Of a stretch of DNA of 63,784 bases, positions 44,773 to 53,585 are shown piece by piece; positions within the stretch are counted from its first letter, which is position 1, and the number at the start of each line of letters is the position of its first letter. Position numbers and translations under genes: made by a program. This DNA is from an uncultured Saprospiraceae bacterium (GTDB lineage Bacteria; Bacteroidota; Bacteroidia; Chitinophagales; Saprospiraceae). Below the pieces are notes generated by a model. The model did no database searches. It worked only from the letters and a program-made list of their open reading frames with translations, and had not been told where the DNA came from. The DNA is taken from positions 1-63,784 of the forward strand of contig CALLAE010000032.1 in assembly GCA_938002665.1 (NCBI GenBank). The letters are read 5' to 3'.

Positions 44773-45972
44773 ATGAATTTGCATGAATACCAGGCAAAAG
44801 AATTAATCGAAGGTTACGGTGTACCGATTCAGAAAGGTATTATGGCCGAGACACTTGAAGAAGCGATAGCAGCTTATGAGAAGATAACTGCTGAAAGTGG
44901 CGCACCCGTTGCAATCGTGAAGGCACAGATACATGCTGGTGGAAGAGGTAAAGGCGGAGGAGTAAAGCTGGTCAAAAACTTAGACGAGTTAAAAGAAAAT
45001 GCCTCTAACATACTAGGGATGATGCTTAAGACCCCTCAGACACCTGGTGGTATGGAAGGTCCCGGTAAGAAGGTCAATAAGATTCTTGTAGCTGAAGATG
45101 CTTATGCACCTGATTTCGATGCATGCAAAGAATATTATGTCTCTATTTTGATGGATAGACAAGCACAGAAGAATGTGATTATCTATTCTACAGAGGGTGG
45201 AATGGACATAGAAGCTGTAGCTGAAAAGACACCTCATCTTGTACATAAAGAATGGGTAGACCCAGAGTTGGGCTTACAAGCTTTTCAGACTAGAAAGATT
45301 GCATTTAATCTAGGACTCTCTGGAGATGCTTTTAAGAACATGTCCAAGTTTGTTGCTAAACTTTACAAATCATTTCTCGGTGCAGATGCGTCATTGATAG
45401 AGATTAACCCTACTCTGGAGACTGGTGATGGTAGGATAATAGCCGTAGATACTAAAATAAGTTTGGACGATAATGCTTTGTATAGACACAAAAATCTGGC
45501 CGAGTTGCGAGATGAGACAGAGGAAGATCCTACTGAGGTTGAAGCAAAGAAAGTAGGGCTCAACTATGTAAAGCTGGATGGTAACGTAGGTTGCATGGTG
45601 AATGGTGCTGGGCTAGCAATGGCCACTATGGATATCATTAAGCTCTCAGGAGGCTCACCGGCTAACTTCCTAGATGTGGGAGGTACGGCTGATGCTGAAA
45701 GAGTAGAGCAAGCTTTCAAGATCATTCTAAGAGATCCTAATGTAAAGGCTATACTTATTAATATTTTTGGTGGTATTGTAAGATGTGATAGAGTTGCACA
45801 AGGTGTCGTAGATGCCTACAAAAATATGGGTACAATCAATGTTCCAATTATAGTTAGACTCCAAGGTACCAATGCAGATATTGCTAAGGAAATCATAGAT
45901 AAAAGTGGCCTATCAGTACAATCTGCTATCCTGCTTAAGGAGGCTGCAGCAGCTGTAGAAGCTGTAATCTAA
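44773..45972 (+). CDS. sucC: Succinyl-CoA ligase (ADP-forming) subunit beta
   Basis: 399 residues, standard size. It opens [22 protein letters not shown]. The ATP-grasp domain has [20 protein letters not shown], the magnesium site [20 protein letters not shown] and the C-terminal CoA-ligase domain with [10 protein letters not shown] and [17 protein letters not shown]. It makes ATP and succinate from succinyl-CoA in the TCA cycle with SucD, which is not adjacent. It lies only 20 bases downstream of a secreted protease gene and ends in a clear terminator. Confidence 0.97.
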   Translation: MNLHEYQAKELIEGYGVPIQKGIMAETLEEAIAAYEKITAESGAPVAIVKAQIHAGGRGKGGGVKLVKNLDELKENASNILGMMLKTPQTPGGMEGPGKKVNKILVAEDAYAPDFDACKEYYVSILMDRQAQKNVIIYSTEGGMDIEAVAEKTPHLVHKEWVDPELGLQAFQTRKIAFNLGLSGDAFKNMSKFVAKLYKSFLGADASLIEINPTLETGDGRIIAVDTKISLDDNALYRHKNLAELRDETEEDPTEVEAKKVGLNYVKLDGNVGCMVNGAGLAMATMDIIKLSGGSPANFLDVGGTADAERVEQAFKIILRDPNVKAILINIFGGIVRCDRVAQGVVDAYKNMGTINVPIIVRLQGTNADIAKEIIDKSGLSVQSAILLKEAAAAVEAVI

Positions 45973-45996
45973 GGGAAGCACAATGAAACGAAAAGT

Positions 45997-46028
45997 AAGG
46001 CCAGCATAGAAATATGTTGGCTTTTTTA
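45997..46028 (+). terminator. Terminator after sucC
   Basis: GCCAGCATA pairs with TATGTTGGC (one G-T wobble) around a four-base loop and is followed by six T. Confidence 0.88.
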
Positions 46029-46073
46029 GTTTTTGGTTAAAAGAAAATAGATAAGAAATAGCACTTTTGATAG

Positions 46074-46670
46074 ATGATAGATAACAAGAGAAACTTCTTG
46101 ATTCATCCCCAGCTCATTGCTCTCTATATATTGCTTATGGGAGTAACCTCCCTATTTATCGGGTTCAGTTTTTCCTATCTCTACTCTAGGGTGCAATCTG
46201 GCATTCCACCTATTAGACTTCCAAAGTTATTTATAGTGAATACCCTGATACTGGTTGCATCAAGTTACACCTTGACTAAATGCATGCAGTTCTATAAGTC
46301 AGATGAAACTGAGCAATACAAGAAATATCTAGGTTTCACCTTAGTCCTAACTTGCTTGTTTCTTATAAGCCAACTCATAGCATGGCAACAACTGTATGCG
46401 AGCGGTATCTTACTGAATCATAGTAATATGGCTTCGTATCTGTATCTTATCTCAGGCCTACATTTTGCCCATGTTATAGCTGGAATTCCCTTTCTGGCCA
46501 TCTTCTATTATCATGCTAGAAAGTATATGGTGGAGCCGGTAAGTGTACTTGTCTATTTTACTGATCCTGATAAGAAAAGGAAGCTACAACTACTGACCAC
46601 TTATTGGCATTTTCTAGATGGGCTGTGGATATATCTCGTGTTGTTCTTTTTGATCAATCTCTTGTTTTGA
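46074..46670 (+). CDS. Heme-copper oxidase subunit III-like membrane protein
   Basis: 198 residues with five hydrophobic segments (about 12-35, 50-67, 84-105, 122-145 and 170-197), the layout of the short bacterial subunit III. Characteristic features are the ISGLHFAHVIAG helix and TTYWHFLDGLWIYLVLFF near the C-terminus (WHFxDxxW). Subunit III stabilises the aa3-type or related oxidase complex in the inner membrane and does not carry metals. Other oxidase subunits are not in the window. The ATG is about 100 bases after sucC and past its terminator, so it has its own promoter. Confidence 0.83.
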   Translation: MIDNKRNFLIHPQLIALYILLMGVTSLFIGFSFSYLYSRVQSGIPPIRLPKLFIVNTLILVASSYTLTKCMQFYKSDETEQYKKYLGFTLVLTCLFLISQLIAWQQLYASGILLNHSNMASYLYLISGLHFAHVIAGIPFLAIFYYHARKYMVEPVSVLVYFTDPDKKRKLQLLTTYWHFLDGLWIYLVLFFLINLLF

Positions 46671-46678
46671 TCTGAAAC

Positions 46679-46966
46679 TTAACGGATAACCAAGTCAGTC
46701 ACTTTTTTATACTCTAAATTTTTATTCATCTTGGCTATGACGACTTCTTTTGTAGAACTCAGCTCTTGCTTGAGTGGAGATGAAGTGATGAATACGGTGA
46801 GAGTGCCTTTGTAAAATTTGACAGAAGTAGTGTAAGAGGAGATCATAGTACCAAAGGTTTCTCTCCATACTTGCTCCATGGTATACTGGTTGTACCCTCT
46901 GGATAATTTTCCAGATGAAGAGAAGATATTAGAAATAATGTTTTTAAGATTTTCGTGATCGCTCAA
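46679..46966 (-). CDS. DUF721/DciA-like protein
   Basis: 95 residues. The DUF721 core is recognisable: VWRETFGTMISSYTTSVKFYKGTLTVFITSSPLKQEL. DciA proteins load the replicative helicase in bacteria lacking DnaC. This is a short version with little outside the core. It starts with TTG overlapping the recF stop (TTGA, 4-base overlap), and the recF-dciA order is common, so the pair is translationally coupled. It is convergent with the subunit III gene, 8 bases apart. Confidence 0.82.
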   Translation of the reverse strand: MSDHENLKNIISNIFSSSGKLSRGYNQYTMEQVWRETFGTMISSYTTSVKFYKGTLTVFITSSPLKQELSSTKEVVIAKMNKNLEYKKVTDLVIR

Positions 46967-48072
46967 TGACTTAGTTTTCCATCGTTTATAACAAAATTTT
47001 GATGCACTAGTTCCAATTGTGCTAGGCTGCTTACCACCCTATCTCGATCTGTGTCAGTTATAAAAATCTGGGAAGCAATTTTTTGGGAACAAAGTCTCAA
47101 AAGGCACTGCACTCTTTTGAGGTCGAGCTTATCAAAGATATCATCTAGAAGCAGAACAGGCTTTTTATTAGTCATTTTTTTTATCCACTCCATCTGAGCT
47201 ATTTTGACAGCAATGATGGCAGACTTAAGTTGTCCTTGAGATGCGTACTTTTTGATGGGTTGGCCATTTATAGTGATGTAGATATCATCTCTATGGATAC
47301 CAGCAGAGGTTTTAGACAGCAGAATGTCTTTTCGTAAGTTTTGTTTGAAGAGTTCCATTAGAGATGCTTGGCTAAGTTCTGATTGATAGCTTAGGTTTAT
47401 TTGCTCTTGGTCCTCGCTCAGGTCTCTGTATATATTCGATACCATCGGACCTATTGTTCTTAGATATTCAGCTCTGCTCTGGTAGATGTAGTCGGCAGGC
47501 TTGATCATCTGACTATTAATAGAATCTAAAATTAAGGTATTAGAAATCCCTTTTTTATTAGCCTCTTTGAGGAAGGCTTTTCGTTGTTTCAGCAACTTAT
47601 TATAGGTCAAGAGATAATTAAGGTACTGCCTATCAGATTGTGCTATCGTTCTATCCATCACTTTACGTCGTTCTACACTACTATCCATAAGGATAAGAAT
47701 ATCTCTAGGTGCAATCATAAAAGCGGGAAATCGCCCTATTAATTCAGACCGAGACTTGAGTTTCTTGTCATTCAGATCGAAGACTTTCTTTTTTCCTTGT
47801 TGAGAAATAATCTTGATTTCGTGACCTTGATCTTGAACCTGAAGTTTTCCTTCTATTCTGAAGAATTCAGACCCTTTTCTATAGATATAGCGATCTAGAG
47901 CAGTGAAATAGCTCTTTCCATTCAGTAGATAGTATATAGCATCTAGAATTGTTGTCTTGCCGGCACCATTGAGACCTGTTATGACAGTTAGATTTTGGTT
48001 GAAGTTCAGCTTCAGTTGGTCATAATTCCTATAATTGGCAAGCGATAAATATTTCAGATGAATATTGTCCAA
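46963..48072 (-). CDS. recF: DNA replication and repair protein RecF
   Basis: 369 residues, the family size. Walker A is GLNGAGKTTILDAIYYLL (about 34-51), the ABC-type signature region is YASQGQLKSAIIAVK, and Walker B is PVLLLDDIFDKLD. The protein is an SMC-like ATPase that with RecO and RecR loads RecA at gaps. The start is TTG at 48072, giving MDNIHLKYLSLANYRNY, the usual N-terminus. It is followed by a coupled dciA-like gene and diverges from pdhA over 68 bases. Confidence 0.95.
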   Translation of the reverse strand: MDNIHLKYLSLANYRNYDQLKLNFNQNLTVITGLNGAGKTTILDAIYYLLNGKSYFTALDRYIYRKGSEFFRIEGKLQVQDQGHEIKIISQQGKKKVFDLNDKKLKSRSELIGRFPAFMIAPRDILILMDSSVERRKVMDRTIAQSDRQYLNYLLTYNKLLKQRKAFLKEANKKGISNTLILDSINSQMIKPADYIYQSRAEYLRTIGPMVSNIYRDLSEDQEQINLSYQSELSQASLMELFKQNLRKDILLSKTSAGIHRDDIYITINGQPIKKYASQGQLKSAIIAVKIAQMEWIKKMTNKKPVLLLDDIFDKLDLKRVQCLLRLCSQKIASQIFITDTDRDRVVSSLAQLELVHQNFVINDGKLSH

Positions 48073-48101
48073 TTCCTTATCTTTAATCTTTGGTAGGTGC
48101 T

Positions 48102-48109
48102 CAAATGTA
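48102..48109 (-). promoter_or_regulatory. Predicted -7 box for recF
   Basis: The minus strand reads TACATTTG, an exact TAnnTTTG match, 29 bases upstream of the TTG start and inside the recF-pdhA divergent gap. Confidence 0.45.
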
Positions 48110-48140
48110 CCTTAAATATTAATTTAAAACCTTATACAAA

Positions 48141-49181
48141 ATGGCTGAAGTAGCTGATAAGAAAAAAGTGAAAACCAAAGAAAGCACTAACTCAAAAGGA
48201 ATAGATAAAAGTACTTATCTAGATTGGTATGAAGTTATGCTTAGAATTAGACGCTTTGAAGAAGCGGCTTTAAAATCATACAGCCAGCAAAAAATCAGAG
48301 GCTTTTTACACGTATACATAGGACAAGAAGCTATAGCCGCAGGCCTCCTTTCAGCTCTCAATAAAGAGGACAAGATAGCCACTGCATATAGACAGCATGG
48401 TATTGCGCTAATGAAAGGATGTAGCTCTAGAGCTTGTATGGCAGAGCTATATGGGAAAGCGACTGGCATAGTTAAGGGCAAAGGAGGATCCATGCATTTC
48501 TCTTCCCGAGAGAACGGTTACATCGGAGGAAACGGCATAGTCGGCGCTCAGATTCCTATTGGCACTGGTGTTGCCCTTGCTGAACAGTACAAAGGCACTA
48601 AGAACTTATGTGTAACTATGTTTGGTGATGGAGCTGCTCGCCAAGGTGCACTTCATGAGTCATTCAATATGGCAATGACCTGGAAACTCCCAGTTCTGTA
48701 TATCTGTGAGAATAATCATTACGCAATGGGGACTTCAGTATCGAGGACCTCTAATGTATCTGATATATATAAACTGGGCTTAGGATATGATATGCCTAGC
48801 GAACAGGTAGATGGTATGTCGCCAGAAGCTGTGCATAATGCGCTGATAAAAGCTGCTGATCACATCCGAAATGGTAACGGTCCATATTTCTTAGAAATAA
48901 AAACTTATAGATATAGAGGCCATTCCGTATCTGATCCTGGTAAGTATAGAACTAAGGAAGAACTTAATTCTTATAAGGATAGAGACCCTATAACCGAGAC
49001 TGAAGAGGTTATGATATCTAAGAAAATAGCCAGTCAGAAAGAAATTGATGCCATCAAGGATAAAATCAAAGCAGAAATCCAAGATGCACTAGAGTTTGCA
49101 GAAAAATCAGAGTTTCCTTTAGCTTCCGAGCTCTATGATGATAATTATGTGCAGAAAGACTATCCATTCATAATGGACTAA
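48141..49181 (+). CDS. pdhA: Pyruvate dehydrogenase E1 component subunit alpha
   Basis: 346 residues. The thiamine pyrophosphate motif GDGAARQGALHESFNMA...NNHYAMGTS is complete, preceded by RGFLHVYIGQEAIAAG and AYRQHGIAL, and followed by the phosphorylation-loop-like YRYRGHSVSDPGKYR. It decarboxylates pyruvate together with the E1 beta subunit and E2, which are not in the window. The first 25 residues are lysine-rich and polar, an N-terminal extension before DKSTYLDWYEVMLRIRRFEE. The neighbouring exported TPR gene begins 84 bases later with its own promoter box. Confidence 0.95.
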   Translation: MAEVADKKKVKTKESTNSKGIDKSTYLDWYEVMLRIRRFEEAALKSYSQQKIRGFLHVYIGQEAIAAGLLSALNKEDKIATAYRQHGIALMKGCSSRACMAELYGKATGIVKGKGGSMHFSSRENGYIGGNGIVGAQIPIGTGVALAEQYKGTKNLCVTMFGDGAARQGALHESFNMAMTWKLPVLYICENNHYAMGTSVSRTSNVSDIYKLGLGYDMPSEQVDGMSPEAVHNALIKAADHIRNGNGPYFLEIKTYRYRGHSVSDPGKYRTKEELNSYKDRDPITETEEVMISKKIASQKEIDAIKDKIKAEIQDALEFAEKSEFPLASELYDDNYVQKDYPFIMD

Positions 49182-49231
49182 AGTTCTGAAAGAGAATAAG
49201 CTAGACTGACACATATAAGGATTAGTTTATT

Positions 49232-49239
49232 TATTTTTG
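49232..49239 (+). promoter_or_regulatory. Predicted -7 box for the TPR protein-ribH unit
   Basis: TATTTTTG matches TAnnTTTG exactly, 26 bases before the ATG at 49266. A 10-base palindrome TTTGCGCAAA overlaps its 3' end. Confidence 0.4.
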
Positions 49240-49265
49240 CGCAAATTTTTTGACAAAGAGACATA

Positions 49266-49961
49266 ATGGCTAAACGTAATAGAAGAAATCCAGTAGAAGA
49301 AGAACCGATAGTAGAGGTTGTACAAGAATCAAGAGATGCTACGACCGATTGGTTTGAGCAGAACAAAAGTCTAGTTCTAGGCCTAATAGGAGGTTTACTT
49401 CTCATCTTAGGAATATTTATAGTTTATAAGTACTTCATTAAAGAGCCAAAGGAAAAGGCTGCAAAAACAGCTATATATAAAGCTGAGCAACAGTTTGCAA
49501 GAGATTCATTTGCTTTAGCATTAGAAAATCCTGGAGGAGGATTTGAAGGATTGCTAGATGTTATTGATAATTATGGTGGTACTAAAACTGCCAATCTGGC
49601 AAAACTCTATGCAGGTATCAGCTACTTAAATCTAGGTAGATTTGATGATGCTATATCTTATCTTGAAAGTCATAGCTCAGCTGGTGATTACTCCCCTATT
49701 CTAAAAAATGGGAATCTGGGAGATGCTTACGCTGAGAAAGGAGATTTTACCACTGCTGCTTCTTTCTATTCTAAAGCGACTACAGCTGGAGAAGATGCCT
49801 TATTGACCCCTTACTATCTATATAAGCTCGGCTTATTGGCTAAGAAAAATGGTAATGCATCAAAAGCTTTGGCTGCTTTTCAAAGAATAAAAGATCAGTA
49901 TTCTACTTCCAATGAAGGAACGAATATAGATATGCTCATCAAATCAGTTTCTAATTCTTAA
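49266..49961 (+). CDS. Membrane-anchored tetratricopeptide repeat protein
   Basis: 231 residues. A basic and acidic cytoplasmic N-terminus is followed by one membrane helix (about 38-60, SLVLGLIGGLLLILGIFIVYKYF), then TPR-like helical pairs facing the periplasm: AKLYAGISYLNLGRFDDAISYLES, GNLGDAYAEKGDFTTAASFYSKA and YYLYKLGLLAKKNGNASKALAAFQRIK. The layout resembles YfgM, a partner of the SecYEG translocon, and it is common as a lone anchored TPR protein in Bacteroidota. ribH starts at the base after its stop, so the genes are co-transcribed. Confidence 0.8.
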   Translation: MAKRNRRNPVEEEPIVEVVQESRDATTDWFEQNKSLVLGLIGGLLLILGIFIVYKYFIKEPKEKAAKTAIYKAEQQFARDSFALALENPGGGFEGLLDVIDNYGGTKTANLAKLYAGISYLNLGRFDDAISYLESHSSAGDYSPILKNGNLGDAYAEKGDFTTAASFYSKATTAGEDALLTPYYLYKLGLLAKKNGNASKALAAFQRIKDQYSTSNEGTNIDMLIKSVSNS

Positions 49962-50477
49962 TTGAGCTCTAGAAAACAAAACCTTTCAGGACACGATCTT
50001 ACTAAACTTCCTTCTGCTGAAGGCCATAAGATACATATAGTAGTATCAGATTGGAATAAAGATATTACAGCTACCCTGCTAGATGGCGCTAAAAAAACAT
50101 TGATAGAATGTGGTGGCAAGGAGGATGACATATTTGTCCTCAATGTTCCTGGCACTTTCGAACTACCAATTGGCGCTAGAACGGTCCTAAAATCCAAGAG
50201 TTCGGATGCTGTTATATGCTTAGGCTGTGTCATTAAAGGCGAGACTGATCATGATAAGTATATCAACCAATCCGTAGCCATCACACTTAATCAGTTAGCA
50301 ATTACATCTGGCAAGCCTATTGTTTTCGGTGTACTGACAGTCAATAGCATGGAGCAAGCACTAGATAGAGCTGGTGGACAGCATGGAAACAAAGGCGTAG
50401 AAGCAGCAGTCACCGCTATCAAGATGGTGCAGCTACAAAAAGATATCAATAAGCCAGAGTCGACGATAGGCTTTTAG
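49962..50477 (+). CDS. ribH: 6,7-dimethyl-8-ribityllumazine synthase
   Basis: 171 residues, typical size. Core motifs are IHIVVSDWNKDITATLLDGAKKTL, FVLNVPGTFELPIGAR, VICLGCVIKGETDHDKYI (catalytic His in GETDH) and PIVFGVLTVNSMEQALDRAG. It condenses the pyrimidine intermediate with a four-carbon phosphate to make lumazine, the penultimate step of riboflavin synthesis. The start is TTG at 49962, directly after the TPR gene stop; there is no ATG before the fold begins. Its stop abuts the convergent pyrC stop with no spacer. Confidence 0.95.
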   Translation: MSSRKQNLSGHDLTKLPSAEGHKIHIVVSDWNKDITATLLDGAKKTLIECGGKEDDIFVLNVPGTFELPIGARTVLKSKSSDAVICLGCVIKGETDHDKYINQSVAITLNQLAITSGKPIVFGVLTVNSMEQALDRAGGQHGNKGVEAAVTAIKMVQLQKDINKPESTIGF

Positions 50478-51827
50478 TTAATACTCAAAGCTCAAACGCT
50501 GAGCATTTTTCACCCCAGTGATCTTATTGTCTCGGTAGACAAACTGTCCATTGCAAAGCGTAGATATAACTTTCCCTTTCAAGTCTAGTTGCTCCAAAGG
50601 AGACCACCCACAATTGTATTCGATATTTGATTTATCGACTTGCCATTTAAGATTGGGATCTACAATTGCTATATCGGCAAAGCTGCCTTCATCTAGAAAG
50701 CCTCTATCCTTCACACGAAAAAGCTCAGCAGGCGCATGGCACATTTTTTCTACTATAAATTCCAGGCTTAATTCATCCTTATGAAAAAACGAAAGCATAA
50801 GGGCAAGGCTATGCTGGATCAGTGGTAGTCCGGATGGAGCTTGGAGATAGGGCTTAGCTTTTTCTTCTATTGTATGAGGAGCATGATCTGTCGCTATCAC
50901 ATCAAAGTATCCTTCCTTTAGACCTTCTAGTAAGGCCTCCCTATCAGAAGCTGTCTTAATTGCAGGATTGCATTTAACACCATTTCCTAAAACATGATAA
51001 TAGGCATCATCAAAGAACAAATGGTGGACGCAGACCTCAGAAGTAATTTTCTTCTCGCTCAGCGGAATACCGAGATCAAACAATGGAATTTCTTTAGCAG
51101 TACTGATGTGTAGAATATGCAATCTGGTACCATGTTTTCTTGCCATGTCAATGGCCATAGAGGAAGATAAGTAACAGCCATTAGCATCACGTATAATGGG
51201 ATGATAGGTAGCGTCTAAGTCTTGACCATATTTTGCGGTTATTTTTTGTAAGTTATTTTTTATTGTTGCCTCATCTTCACAGTGGGTGGCAATAAGCATG
51301 TCTACTTTAGAGAAGAGATTTTCTAAAGTATTTCTATTATCGACTAGCATATTCCCGGTACTAGAACCCATAAAGATCTTAACACCACAGACCTTAGAAG
51401 CATCTGTTTTCAACACTTCTTCTATGTTATCATTAGAGGCGCCCATGTAAAATGAATAATTGACAGTAGCCGTTTTTTGAGCTATTTCGTATTTCTCCTC
51501 TAATCTTTCTTGAGTTGTGCTCGTCGGATTTGTGTTGGGCATTTCCATAAATGAGGTTACACCGCCAGCGGCTGCAGCTCTAGATTCCGTAGCAATGTTT
51601 CCCTTGTGGGTATAACCCGGTTCTCTAAAGTGGACTTGGTCATCAATTATTCCTGGTATAGCGAGTTTGCCCTGGAGATCTAATACTTCATAATTCTCTG
51701 CAGATATATTAGCGTCTATTTTTTCTATTCTATCACCTTTGATTAGGATATCTGAGTCAGAGATTGTCCCTCTATTTACTACTCTTGCGTTCTTTAATAA
51801 GTAACTGCCATTATAAGATATTGCCAT
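50478..51827 (-). CDS. pyrC: Dihydroorotase, class I
   Basis: 449 residues, the larger monomeric class. The metal site is IDDQVHFREPGYTHKGNIATESRAAAAGGVT, followed by MEMPNTNPTST, and later metal or substrate regions THCEDE, LHILHIST and ATDHAPHTIEEK. It closes the dihydroorotate ring in pyrimidine synthesis. pyrR and pyrB are 8 kb away. It diverges from purK with a perfect palindrome between them and its 3' end touches ribH. Confidence 0.93.
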   Translation of the reverse strand: MAISYNGSYLLKNARVVNRGTISDSDILIKGDRIEKIDANISAENYEVLDLQGKLAIPGIIDDQVHFREPGYTHKGNIATESRAAAAGGVTSFMEMPNTNPTSTTQERLEEKYEIAQKTATVNYSFYMGASNDNIEEVLKTDASKVCGVKIFMGSSTGNMLVDNRNTLENLFSKVDMLIATHCEDEATIKNNLQKITAKYGQDLDATYHPIIRDANGCYLSSSMAIDMARKHGTRLHILHISTAKEIPLFDLGIPLSEKKITSEVCVHHLFFDDAYYHVLGNGVKCNPAIKTASDREALLEGLKEGYFDVIATDHAPHTIEEKAKPYLQAPSGLPLIQHSLALMLSFFHKDELSLEFIVEKMCHAPAELFRVKDRGFLDEGSFADIAIVDPNLKWQVDKSNIEYNCGWSPLEQLDLKGKVISTLCNGQFVYRDNKITGVKNAQRLSFEY

Positions 51828-51857
51828 ATTTTTATTCTATTTATGATTCTAAGGTAT

Positions 51858-51869
51858 GTATTATAATAC
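51858..51869. promoter_or_regulatory. 12-bp perfect palindrome between pyrC and purK
   Basis: GTATTATAATAC is self-complementary and overlaps the start of the purK -7 box. On the other strand a near -7 box (TACCTTAG) for pyrC lies just beyond it. It could be an operator for a regulator of both nucleotide genes, or chance in AT-rich DNA. Confidence 0.25.
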
Positions 51870-51874
51870 CTTTG
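51867..51874 (+). promoter_or_regulatory. Predicted -7 box for purK
   Basis: TACCTTTG matches TAnnTTTG exactly. Transcription would start near 51880, upstream of the conserved purK N-terminus and well upstream of the first ATG at 51945. Confidence 0.45.
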
Positions 51875-51893
51875 TCACACTAAAGAAGTATTT

Positions 51894-53048
51894 ATCAATA
51901 AGGATATTAAGATAGGCGTATTAGGCGGTGGGCAGCTAGGGCGAATGCTAGTGCAAGAGGCTAGTAAGATGAACCTAGATTTCTGGTTTATGGATAAGGA
52001 TTTTGAGTATCCAGTAGCAACTATGTACCCCAATTTTGTAAAAGGAGACTTCCAGAATTATGAGGATGTGCTATCTTTTGGGTCAGTAATGGATATTATC
52101 ACCATAGAGATAGAGAATGTAAATACTGAGGCTCTTAAGGAGTTAGAGAAAAGAGGAAAGAAAGTGTATCCTCAAGCAAGAGTCATAGAAATCATAAAAG
52201 ACAAAGGCCTCCAAAAGCAATTTTACCAAGAAAATAGCCTGCCCAGTTCAGAGTTTTTCTTTGTGGAATCTGAGGAAGAAATTAGAACTAAGATAGAATC
52301 AGGACTAATAAATTATCCTTTTATTCAGAAGTCCAGAACTGCAGGATACGACGGGAAAGGCGTAGCAGCTATCAAAGGTGCAGATGACTTAGTGAAGTTA
52401 CTAGATACGCCTTCTATCATAGAGGAAATGATAGATATAGAGAAAGAACTGGCAGTGATTGTGGCTAGAAATGAGGAAGGTCAAACTGTTTCTTTTCCAG
52501 TAACAGAAATGGTATTTAACCCTAAAGGGAATCTGCTGGACTACTTACTCTGCCCTGCTGAGATAGATCAGAAAGTAGAGCAGAAATGTATCCACCTTGC
52601 AAAAGAAATAATTACCAAATTAGATATGGTGGGTCTGCTTGCGGTAGAGCTATTTCTGACCAAAGAAAATGAGATACTGATAAATGAGGTTGCACCACGA
52701 CCTCACAATTCTGGTCATCATACTATAGATGCGGGGACCTATTCTCAGTATAATCTACACCTTAGAACTTTACTCAATTTGCCCTTGCTTCCAATAAGTC
52801 AGGAACGACTGGCCGCCATGATCAATGTATTAGGAGAGCCTGATGACACAGGACCTGCTTGCTATGAGGGGCTGGAGAAGATATTGGGACTAGATGAGGT
52901 CTATGTGCATCTTTATGGAAAGAAAATGACCAAGCCGCTTAGGAAAATGGGTCATGTCAACATCCTAGGTATAGACAAAGCGGAAGTCATGAAAAAAATT
53001 GATTTTATCAAAGCAAACTTAAAAGTAGTAGCATGTCAGCAATCGTAG
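51894..53048 (+). CDS. purK: 5-(carboxyamino)imidazole ribonucleotide synthase, probable non-canonical start
   Basis: About 384 residues. The ATP-grasp enzyme carboxylates AIR using bicarbonate and ATP. Conserved parts are [47 protein letters not shown] and [16 protein letters not shown]. The first in-frame ATG (51945) falls inside the essential GGGQLGRM motif and would delete the first strand, and no ATG, GTG or TTG precedes it in the open frame, which begins at 51867. The likely starts are ATC at 51894 (purine-rich AAAGAAG just upstream) or ATT at 51906. It overlaps purE by 16 bases. Confidence 0.85.
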   Translation: MNKDIKIGVLGGGQLGRMLVQEASKMNLDFWFMDKDFEYPVATMYPNFVKGDFQNYEDVLSFGSVMDIITIEIENVNTEALKELEKRGKKVYPQARVIEIIKDKGLQKQFYQENSLPSSEFFFVESEEEIRTKIESGLINYPFIQKSRTAGYDGKGVAAIKGADDLVKLLDTPSIIEEMIDIEKELAVIVARNEEGQTVSFPVTEMVFNPKGNLLDYLLCPAEIDQKVEQKCIHLAKEIITKLDMVGLLAVELFLTKENEILINEVAPRPHNSGHHTIDAGTYSQYNLHLRTLLNLPLLPISQERLAAMINVLGEPDDTGPACYEGLEKILGLDEVYVHLYGKKMTKPLRKMGHVNILGIDKAEVMKKIDFIKANLKVVACQQS

Positions 53049-53536
53049 GTGTTATAATGGGTTCTGATTCTGATCTGAAAATAATGCAAGCCGCTGCAGA
53101 TGCGCTTGACACCATAGGCATATCATATGAGATGACAGTTGTCTCTGCGCACAGGACACCAGAGCGCATGGTGGAATATGCCAGCTCTGCAGCTAGTCGA
53201 GGCCTTAAGGTAATCATTGCGGGAGCAGGAGGGGCTGCACACTTGCCAGGCATGGTAGCATCCCTAACGGATCTGCCAGTAATAGGAGTTCCTATAAAAT
53301 CTTCTAACTCAATAGATGGATGGGATTCTATTTTGTCTATACTTCAGATGCCTAATGGTGTACCAGTAGCAACAGTTGCCCTAAATGGAGCAAAGAATGC
53401 GGGCTTATTAGCTGCGAGGATAATCGGCTCAGTTGACAGTGGAATTTATAATAAATTGACTCTGTATAGAGAGGAGATGAAAGCGCAAGTATTACTCAAA
53501 GCTCAGAAGGTAGAAGCTCATAACAAGAACGCATAA
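53033..53536 (+). CDS. purE: N5-carboxyaminoimidazole ribonucleotide mutase
   Basis: 167 residues, normal size. The core has [27 protein letters not shown] (active-site loop) and [28 protein letters not shown]. It moves the carboxyl group made by PurK from N5 to C4 of the imidazole ring. The start ATG lies 16 bases inside the end of purK, so the pair is translationally coupled. A hairpin terminator follows. Confidence 0.97.
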   Translation: MSAIVGVIMGSDSDLKIMQAAADALDTIGISYEMTVVSAHRTPERMVEYASSAASRGLKVIIAGAGGAAHLPGMVASLTDLPVIGVPIKSSNSIDGWDSILSILQMPNGVPVATVALNGAKNAGLLAARIIGSVDSGIYNKLTLYREEMKAQVLLKAQKVEAHNKNA

Positions 53537-53572
53537 AAAAGGGCCAAGCTAATGCTCGACCCTTTATATATT
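53537..53572. terminator. Probable terminator after purE
   Basis: AAAGGG and CCCTTT arms enclose a loop region with AGC/GCT pairing and two mismatches, flanked by A-rich and T-rich runs. It lies between convergent purE and the OmpA gene. Confidence 0.6.
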
Positions 53573-53585
53573 TTGTTTTTTCTTT

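Noticed and set aside
45983-46009. Short ATG frame after sucC
   Set aside because: Nine codons ending within the terminator hairpin; not credible as a gene.
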